Origin: an uncultured Collinsella sp.
Lineage (GTDB): Bacteria > Actinomycetota > Coriobacteriia > Coriobacteriales > Coriobacteriaceae
Length of the DNA stretch: 34,422 nt
Assembly (NCBI GenBank): GCA_900765115.1
Contig: CAAFQK010000002.1
Coordinates: forward strand, 1-34,422
Reading direction: 5' to 3'
Shown: one piece after another, positions 29,336-34,422 of the stretch
Numbering within the stretch: position 1 is the first letter of the stretch
Layout: every line of letters starts with the position of its first letter
Program-made: the position numbers and the translations under genes
Notes under the pieces: generated by a model
What the model was told of the DNA's origin: nothing
Seen by the model: only the letters and a program-made list of their open reading frames with translations
Databases searched by the model: none

Positions 29336-31046
29336 AAAAGCGAAGACGGTCAATGTCCTTGAGGGGCCGATAACCGAGTCGTGCGCCGAGTTTCCCGCGC
29401 GCCACGTGTTTATCAAGTGCCCGGAGTGCCGCCGTGTGATCGATGAGGCACGCCTACACGACAACCTCGAGGTCTGCCCTCGTTGCGGCAAACACTTCCG
29501 CGTGAGCGGTCGCACGCGCATGCGCATGACGGTCGACGAGGGCACGTTTGAGGAATGGGATGCTAATCTGGCGTCGGAGGATTTCCTCTCGTTTCCCGGC
29601 TATGCCGACAAGCTCAAGAGCGTGAGCGAGCGTTCGGGCGAGCGCGACGCCGTTGTGTGCGGCAGGGGCAAAATCTGCGGTTGCGATACCGCGTTCTTCT
29701 TTATGGACGCCAACTTTATGATGGGCTCGATGGGTTCCGTGGTGGGCGAGAAGATCTGTCGCACATTTGGGCGTGCGACCGAGCTGGGATTGCCAGTTGT
29801 CGGCTTTACCGTTTCGGGCGGTGCGCGCATGCAAGAGGGCGTGACATCGCTTATGCAGATGGCCAAGATTTCTGCGGCGGTTAGGCGCCACAGCGAGGCG
29901 GGCGGCCTGTATATCACGGTGCTCACCGACCCCACGACCGGAGGCGTAACCGCGAGCTTCGCCATGGAGGGCGACATTATCCTGGCCGAGCCCGATGCCC
30001 TGACGGCATTTGCCGGCCCGCGCGTGATCGAGCAGAACATGCACAAGCGCCTGCCCAAGGGATTCCAGCGCTCCGAGTTTTTGCTGGAGCACGGCTTTTG
30101 CGATACCGTTGTTCCGCGCGGCGAGATTGCGCTCACGGTAGGCGAGCTGCTGGCGCTGCACGAAGGGCACGCGCCCGGCTTGGGGGCACCGCATGAGATC
30201 GTGCATACGGGTCGCCGCGGCAAAAAGCTGGGGCACTTGTTCAAGCGCGCGGCGGCGCCAAAAACCGCGCTCGAGATTGTCAAGCAGACCCGCTCGGCAG
30301 ATCGCGCCACGGCGGGCGAGGTGATCTCGCTGGGCCTGGATGGATTTGTGGAGCTGCACGGCGACCGTTACTTTGGCGACGACGCCGCTGTGGTGGCTGG
30401 CATTGGCTGGAAGGACGGGCGCCCCGTAACGGTCATCGCCATCGAGCGCGGCACCACGACCAAAGAGCGTATGCGCCGCAACTTTGGCATGGCGCATCCC
30501 GAGGGCTACCGTAAAGCGCGTCGCCTGATGCGCCAAGCCGAAAAGTTTGGTCGGCCGGTTCTGTGCCTGGTCGATACTTCGGGCGCGTTTTGCGGCATCG
30601 GTGCCGAGGAACGCGGTCAGGGCGAGGCTATCGCCCAGAATCTCATGGAGATGAGCGGCCTTAAGACGCCGATTGTCTCGGTGGTAACAGGCGAGGGCGG
30701 CTCTGGTGGCGCGCTGGCGCTGTCCGTGGCCGACCGCATCCTGATGCTCTCGAGCTCGGCCTATTCGGTCGTGAGCCCCGAGGCCTGTGCGTCGATTCTG
30801 TGGAAGGATACCGAGCGCGCGAATGAGGCCGCCGAGGCGCTTAAGCTCACGGCTCCCGATCTGTTGGCGCTCGGTATCATCGACGGCATTGTTGACGATA
30901 GGGGTCTGTCGCATGAGGAGATCGCCGGCGCCGTCATGTCCTCGGCATTTGATGCCTTCGATACGCTTGGGCGGCTCGACGACGCGACCCTCACAAACCT
31001 CCGCTACGAAAAGTACCGCGCAATCGGTCAGTATCGCACGATGTGA
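29322..31046 (+). CDS. accDA: Fused carboxyltransferase subunits of acetyl-CoA carboxylase (AccD-AccA)
   Basis: This 574-residue protein joins the beta and alpha carboxyltransferase subunits, which make malonyl-CoA from carboxy-biotin and acetyl-CoA. Residues 1 to about 295 are AccD, with the zinc ribbon Cys33, Cys36, Cys52 and Cys55 and the SGGARMQEG motif. Residues from about 300 are AccA, with RTSADRATA-like entry, FVELHGDR, VDTSGAFCGIGAEERGQGEAIA, and GEGGSGGALAL. Both halves look complete, so this is a true fusion and not a frameshift product. In E. coli and streptococci the two are separate. It overlaps accC by 14 bases and ends the fatty-acid operon. A REP-like hairpin overlaps the stop codon. 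Confidence 0.93.
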   Translation: MLMNRKAKTVNVLEGPITESCAEFPARHVFIKCPECRRVIDEARLHDNLEVCPRCGKHFRVSGRTRMRMTVDEGTFEEWDANLASEDFLSFPGYADKLKSVSERSGERDAVVCGRGKICGCDTAFFFMDANFMMGSMGSVVGEKICRTFGRATELGLPVVGFTVSGGARMQEGVTSLMQMAKISAAVRRHSEAGGLYITVLTDPTTGGVTASFAMEGDIILAEPDALTAFAGPRVIEQNMHKRLPKGFQRSEFLLEHGFCDTVVPRGEIALTVGELLALHEGHAPGLGAPHEIVHTGRRGKKLGHLFKRAAAPKTALEIVKQTRSADRATAGEVISLGLDGFVELHGDRYFGDDAAVVAGIGWKDGRPVTVIAIERGTTTKERMRRNFGMAHPEGYRKARRLMRQAEKFGRPVLCLVDTSGAFCGIGAEERGQGEAIAQNLMEMSGLKTPIVSVVTGEGGSGGALALSVADRILMLSSSAYSVVSPEACASILWKDTERANEAAEALKLTAPDLLALGIIDGIVDDRGLSHEEIAGAVMSSAFDAFDTLGRLDDATLTNLRYEKYRAIGQYRTM

Positions 31047-31071
31047 CAAAGGGACAGTCCGCATGTCACAT
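31041..31071. repeat. Small GGGACAG hairpin repeat, copy c
   Basis: ATGTGAC at 31041-31047 pairs with GTCACAT at 31065-31071 around a loop containing AAAGGGACAGTCC. It overlaps the last codons of accDA and the gap before the PTS gene. It may act as the 3' boundary of the fatty-acid operon, since no T-tailed terminator is visible there. Confidence 0.55.
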
Positions 31072-31086
31072 TGGGAAAGGGTTCCT

Positions 31087-32301
31087 GTGTCACAAGTTTC
31101 TAACACCTCGTTTACAACGACGGTCTCATCAAACGCCATGGCTGTGGTGGATTATCTGTCCAAAAGCATGATGTCGGCGCTGCCGTTTATTGTCTGCGCG
31201 GCGTTGTTCCGCACCGTCGCCGTCATTATGGGCGAAGGCATGCTGGGCCTGTGGTCTGCCGATTCCGATATCTATCGCCTGTTCTACAGTTGGCTCTATA
31301 ACGCCGGTTACTACTTTTTGCCCATTTATCTTGGTTGGGCGGCCGCCCGCCAGCTCGGTTGCTCGGAGCAGCTGGGCATGATGCTGGGCGGCGTATTGAT
31401 TGCGCCCGATCTGCTTAAGCTCGTCGATGCCGCATCGACGACGGGGGCATCGATGACTTCCGTGTATGGCCTGCTTCCCGCGCCGGTCAACGATTACACG
31501 ACGACTGTTATTCCGATTCTCATCTCGGTACCCGTGCTTTGGCAAGTGGAGTGTTTCTTTCAGCGCGTTATCTCTAAGGCCGTGGCGTTTTCGTTTGTTC
31601 CGTTTGCGACCATGCTTGTTATGGTTCCGGTTTCGCTGTGTATTACGGCGCCGGCGGGCAGCTATTTGGGCATGCTGTTGGGCCAGCTTATGTTTATGCT
31701 TGGCAATTCCGGTGGCATCGTGTCGCTGTTCACGCTCATGGGGCTTGCCGCGGGCTGGGAGTTCCTTAAGATCGCGGGCGTCAGCAACGTTGTCCTATCG
31801 CTCGCCTATGCGCAGTTTATGAGTGTGGGAACGGATTCGTGCATCCTGATCGCCGCGACGATGGCAACGTTTGCCGTTTGGGGCATGCCCTTCGGCGCGT
31901 CGCTCCGCGTTGCGGATAAGGACGAGAAGACGCTCATGCTGGGCTATTCAATCTCGGGTGTTCTTGGCGGCGTAAGCGAGCCGGCGCTGTACGGTTGCGG
32001 CTTTAAATATGGCAGGTGCCTGACGTGCATGGCCATTGGCGGCGCCGTCGGAGGCCTTGTTGCGGCCGTGGGCCACGTTACGGCCTATACCATCGGCATG
32101 ACGAATGTCCTCATGGTCATTGGCTTTGCCACGGGCGGCATCCCGAACCTGCTGTGGTGCTGCGCTGCCGGCGGTACGGCATTTGCGGTGTCTGCGGCGC
32201 TGAGCTACTGCTTTGGCGTGGTGCCGGCGAAGGGACAGGCGACGGGGGACGGAGGCGATTCGCCCGAAACAGTGGCGAGCGCTGCTGAAGTAAGCGCATA
32301 A
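31087..32301 (+). CDS. PTS sugar transporter, IIC membrane component
   Basis: This protein of about 404 residues is the membrane channel domain of a phosphotransferase-system permease, related to the beta-glucoside/sucrose group. It has about ten hydrophobic segments and the substrate-site signature GVSEPALYG at residues 295-303. It has no IIB cysteine domain and no IIA histidine domain, so it must pair with IIA and IIB proteins encoded elsewhere, or have another role. I prefer GTG at 31087 because GGGAAAGGG lies just upstream; an ATG at 31063 falls inside the repeat. The gene starts 40 bases after accDA, but the functions are unrelated. The sugar is unknown. Confidence 0.82.
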   Translation: MSQVSNTSFTTTVSSNAMAVVDYLSKSMMSALPFIVCAALFRTVAVIMGEGMLGLWSADSDIYRLFYSWLYNAGYYFLPIYLGWAAARQLGCSEQLGMMLGGVLIAPDLLKLVDAASTTGASMTSVYGLLPAPVNDYTTTVIPILISVPVLWQVECFFQRVISKAVAFSFVPFATMLVMVPVSLCITAPAGSYLGMLLGQLMFMLGNSGGIVSLFTLMGLAAGWEFLKIAGVSNVVLSLAYAQFMSVGTDSCILIAATMATFAVWGMPFGASLRVADKDEKTLMLGYSISGVLGGVSEPALYGCGFKYGRCLTCMAIGGAVGGLVAAVGHVTAYTIGMTNVLMVIGFATGGIPNLLWCCAAGGTAFAVSAALSYCFGVVPAKGQATGDGGDSPETVASAAEVSA

Positions 32302-32308
32302 ACCTGTG

Positions 32309-32333
32309 CGACAAAAGGACGATCCCTTTGTCG
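32309..32333. repeat. Small hairpin repeat related to the GGGACAG group, copy d
   Basis: CGACAAAAGGA pairs with TCCCTTTGTCG (one mismatch) around CGA. The stem resembles the ACAAAGGGAC side of copy c. It lies just after the PTS gene and before a terminator-like hairpin. Confidence 0.5.
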
Positions 32334-32339
32334 TGTTCC

Positions 32340-32371
32340 AAGGCCGTGGCTCGTGTGGGCTGCGGCCTTTT
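32340..32371 (+). terminator. Probable terminator after the PTS gene
   Basis: AAGGCCG and CGGCCTT form a 7-bp stem with a 16-base loop, followed by TTTTGTAT. It is weaker than the other terminators in the window. Confidence 0.5.
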
Positions 32372-32376
32372 GTATC

Positions 32377-32403
32377 TTGAGGACAAAGTGGCTACACTAC
32401 AAT
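32377..32403 (+). promoter_or_regulatory. Possible promoter of the cation transporter gene
   Basis: TTGAGG at 32377-32382 and TACAAT at 32398-32403 are 15 bases apart, shorter than ideal. They lie about 50 bases before the start codon at 32451. Confidence 0.35.
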
Positions 32404-32450
32404 CCGTTTGAGCAATAGATATATAGGTAGTACCGTGGGGGCGGATGTAG

Positions 32451-33605
32451 ATGGTCGAGTGGATTGTTGGGCGCGCACAGGGCGATCGTGCGCGTGTGGG
32501 CACGTTAGCGGGCATGGTGTGTATTGTCGCCAATGTTGCGCTTTGTGCTGCGAAGGGTGCAATTGGTGTGGTTTCGGGATCGGTTTCGATTGTTGCGGAT
32601 GCCATGAACAACCTGTCCGATGCCAGCTCGAATATCGTGAGCGTGCTGGGCTTTAAGCTGGCGAGCAAGCCGGCCGACCCCGAGCATCCTTACGGCCACG
32701 GTCGCTACGAGTATCTCTCGGGTCTGGTCGTGGCGGCACTCGTGCTGCTGATTGGCGTTGAGCTGGTGAAGTCCTCGGTCGAGCGCGTCATCCACCCCGA
32801 ACCTGTCGAGTTCTCGCTTGCCCTGGTGGCAGTTCTAGTGCTTTCGATGGTCGTAAAGCTCTGGATGGCGGCCCTCAACCAAAAGCTCGGCGACCGTATC
32901 GAGTCCGAGACACTGCATGCGACGGCTCAGGATTCCAAGAACGATGTCCTTGCCACGGGTGCCGTGCTGGCGTGCGCAGTTGTTTCGCAGGTGACGGGCA
33001 TCAGTCTTGACGCTTGGGTCGGCCTTGCCGTTGGTGCCTATATTGGCTGGAGCGGTTTTGAACTCATCCAGGATACGGTGAGCCCGCTTTTGGGCCAGAC
33101 GCCCGATCCTAAGCTGGTCAAGCACATTCGAGACAAGATCATGAGCTATCCCGGCGTTTTGGGCGTTCACGATTTGATGGTTCACGACTACGGCCCGGGC
33201 AGGAAGTTCGCAAGCGCTCACGCCGAGATGGCGGCCGAAGCCAGCCCGATGGAAAGTCACGACACGCTCGACAATATTGAGCAGGCGTTTAGGAACGAAG
33301 ACGGCATGATTGTCACGCTCCATTACGACCCCATCGTGACCGACGACCCCAAGGTGGCGAGCATGCGTTTACGCATTAACGCAATGGCTCAGGAGATCGA
33401 TAGCCGCCTTTCGATTCACGACCTTCGCTGCGTGCCGGGTCCTACGCACACCAACGTGATCTTTGACTGCGTGCGTCCCTCAGATCTGCAGATGAGTGCC
33501 GAAGACGTAAAGCACGCGCTGGCACAACGAGTCGAATCGGAATACCCCAAGTCGATTGCCAAGATTACGATCGACGAAGACTACGTAGGCCATACCCACG
33601 AGTAG
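32451..33605 (+). CDS. Cation diffusion facilitator family exporter, possibly for manganese
   Basis: This 384-residue membrane protein probably exports a divalent metal in exchange for protons. It has about six membrane helices (roughly residues 18-200) and a cytoplasmic C-terminal metal-sensing domain. The metal site residues are Asn53-x3-Asp57 in NNLSD (helix 2) and Asp161-x3-Asp165 in DSKND (helix 5). This Asn-Asp-Asp-Asp set is the type described for MntE-like manganese exporters, in contrast to the His-Asp sets of zinc exporters, so manganese is inferred. The HPYGHGRYEY motif follows helix 2. The C-terminal domain (from about 205) is longer than in small family members. A purine-rich GGGGG lies nine bases before the ATG. 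A phosphatase gene follows after 39 bases. Confidence 0.87.
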   Translation: MVEWIVGRAQGDRARVGTLAGMVCIVANVALCAAKGAIGVVSGSVSIVADAMNNLSDASSNIVSVLGFKLASKPADPEHPYGHGRYEYLSGLVVAALVLLIGVELVKSSVERVIHPEPVEFSLALVAVLVLSMVVKLWMAALNQKLGDRIESETLHATAQDSKNDVLATGAVLACAVVSQVTGISLDAWVGLAVGAYIGWSGFELIQDTVSPLLGQTPDPKLVKHIRDKIMSYPGVLGVHDLMVHDYGPGRKFASAHAEMAAEASPMESHDTLDNIEQAFRNEDGMIVTLHYDPIVTDDPKVASMRLRINAMAQEIDSRLSIHDLRCVPGPTHTNVIFDCVRPSDLQMSAEDVKHALAQRVESEYPKSIAKITIDEDYVGHTHE

Positions 33606-33644
33606 GGCTGCGCCGGTAAAGCAAGTTATACAGAAGGGGAGAAT

Positions 33645-34271
33645 ATGAAGAGGCTGTATCTGCTCCGCCACGGCCAGACAGAATTCAACGTTAAAAAGCT
33701 CGTCCAGGGTCGCTGCGATTCACCGCTCACCGATTTGGGCCGTCAGCAAGCCGGGATGGCAGCCGCATGGCTCAAAGCCCACAACGTCGTTCCCGACAAA
33801 GTGGCCTCATCACCCTTAGGCCGAGCCATGGACACAGCTCAGCGCGTCGCATGCGAGCTCCTCGGCCCGGACGCAGCAGTCGAGCCCTGCGAAGGCATCA
33901 TCGAGCGCTGCTATGGAACCTTCGAGGAAGGCCCGCACGACGCGCTGCCCACCGACGTCTGGGATCCAGGCGAGGACTTGGTCCCCTTTGGAGGAGAGGG
34001 AAGCCAGGCACTGCAAGAGCGCATGGTAGACACCCTCACCAATCTCATGGGCGCTGAGGGCATAGAAACCCTCCTAGCAGTAAGCCACGGCAGCGCCAGC
34101 CGCCAATTCATCAAGGCTGCAGCCCCAGAGGGCTTCGAGCTCCCAACAAAACTCCCCAACTGCGCCATCATGATCTTTAATTTCGATGAGGCAAATCCAC
34201 AAGCAGAAGGCGAGCCTCATCAATGCAAGTTCACCCTCCAGCAAATTGTGGATCCCCAACAAAGTAATTAG
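33645..34271 (+). CDS. Histidine phosphatase family protein (phosphoglycerate mutase-like)
   Basis: This 208-residue enzyme has the phosphohistidine motif LRHGQTEFN with His9, a downstream glutamate in the CEGIIERCYGTFEEG region, and the second histidine in AVSHGSASR. The fold covers cofactor-dependent phosphoglycerate mutases and many small phosphatases; the short length favours a phosphatase with unknown substrate. ATG at 33645 follows AAGGGGAG. The second half is rich in C- and A-ending codons, like the end of the aminotransferase gene. It may be cotranscribed with the cation transporter, but there is no functional link visible. Confidence 0.85.
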   Translation: MKRLYLLRHGQTEFNVKKLVQGRCDSPLTDLGRQQAGMAAAWLKAHNVVPDKVASSPLGRAMDTAQRVACELLGPDAAVEPCEGIIERCYGTFEEGPHDALPTDVWDPGEDLVPFGGEGSQALQERMVDTLTNLMGAEGIETLLAVSHGSASRQFIKAAAPEGFELPTKLPNCAIMIFNFDEANPQAEGEPHQCKFTLQQIVDPQQSN

Positions 34272-34340
34272 CTGAGCGAGCAGAGTTAAGCAGACATCAA
34301 CGTGTCGTCTCCCGAGCTTGGCAGAGGGGCGGCGAAATAT

Positions 34341-34422
34341 ATTAAGTTTGTCGCGAGTTCCGCACGCAAAGGAAAGCACTTAATGTGCTTTCCGTCTTGC
34401 GCAGGACTGTAGAGCAGCAAAC
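34341..34422 (+). repeat. Long palindrome, copy 3 (cut by the window end)
   Basis: From TTAAGTTTG at 34342 the sequence matches copy 2 through TTCCGCACG. It then shows the tip hairpin GGAAAGCAC (34371-34379), TTAAT, GTGCTTTCC (34385-34393), and the right core AGGACTGTAGAGCAGCAAAC up to 34422. The base of the tip stem differs from the other copies (GCAA on the left, TTGC on the right) yet still pairs. The right arm continues beyond the window. The gap 34272-34340 holds no gene I can support. Confidence 0.85.

Overview
The window looks like chromosomal DNA of a high-GC Actinobacteriota member of the class Coriobacteriia, most likely Collinsella or a close relative. This is inferred from gene content, codon use and gene order; no 16S gene is present. 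Nearly all genes lie on the + strand. The two exceptions are an unknown gene at 2085-2738 and birA at 20916-21692. I see no prophage, transposase, CRISPR array, tRNA or rRNA.

Layout. Positions 139-3968 hold accessory metabolism: a GH13 amylase-family enzyme, a hypoxanthine-DNA glycosylase, an unknown minus-strand gene and a class I/II aminotransferase. Positions 4019-14959 hold the L10-L12 and RNA polymerase region. A 222-bp nested palindrome is followed by a strong promoter, an L10 leader, rplJ and rplL. Then comes galU, inserted as a separate unit, and then rpoB and rpoC. Positions 15032-16746 hold a small repeat and an ECF sigma / membrane anti-sigma pair with a likely self-recognised promoter. 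Positions 16747-17388 are gene-free but full of inverted repeats and end in the rpsL promoter. Positions 17389-20863 are rpsL-rpsG-fusA-rpsJ, closed by a terminator; tuf is missing and the S10 operon does not follow rpsJ. Positions 20916-31046 are birA, divergent from a complete FAS II / acetyl-CoA carboxylase operon: fabH-acpP-fabK-fabD-fabG-fabF-accB-fabZ-accC-accDA. The right end holds an orphan PTS IIC protein, a cation diffusion facilitator, a histidine phosphatase and the start of a third long palindrome.

How the genes work together. The fatty-acid block is close to self-contained. BirA can biotinylate AccB. AccC and the fused AccDA then make malonyl-CoA. FabD loads it on AcpP, FabH starts the chains, FabF extends them, and FabG, FabZ and FabK complete each cycle. 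The gene order matches the streptococcal fab operon rather than actinobacterial FAS I. An 18-bp direct repeat ahead of fabH is a candidate operator.

Most notable items. (1) RpoC has a C-terminal extension of about 215 residues containing a domain that resembles the DNA-binding C-terminal domain of RNA polymerase alpha, with several DNA-contact residues kept. (2) RpoB has an altered and longer fork-loop-2 segment in a normally near-invariant stretch. (3) A family of long, perfectly paired palindromes has a conserved core, covarying stem tips and unrelated arms; one copy supplies the -35 box of the rplJ promoter. (4) A perfect LexA-like palindrome lies between galU and rpoB. All functional claims are by motif recognition and hand alignment only.
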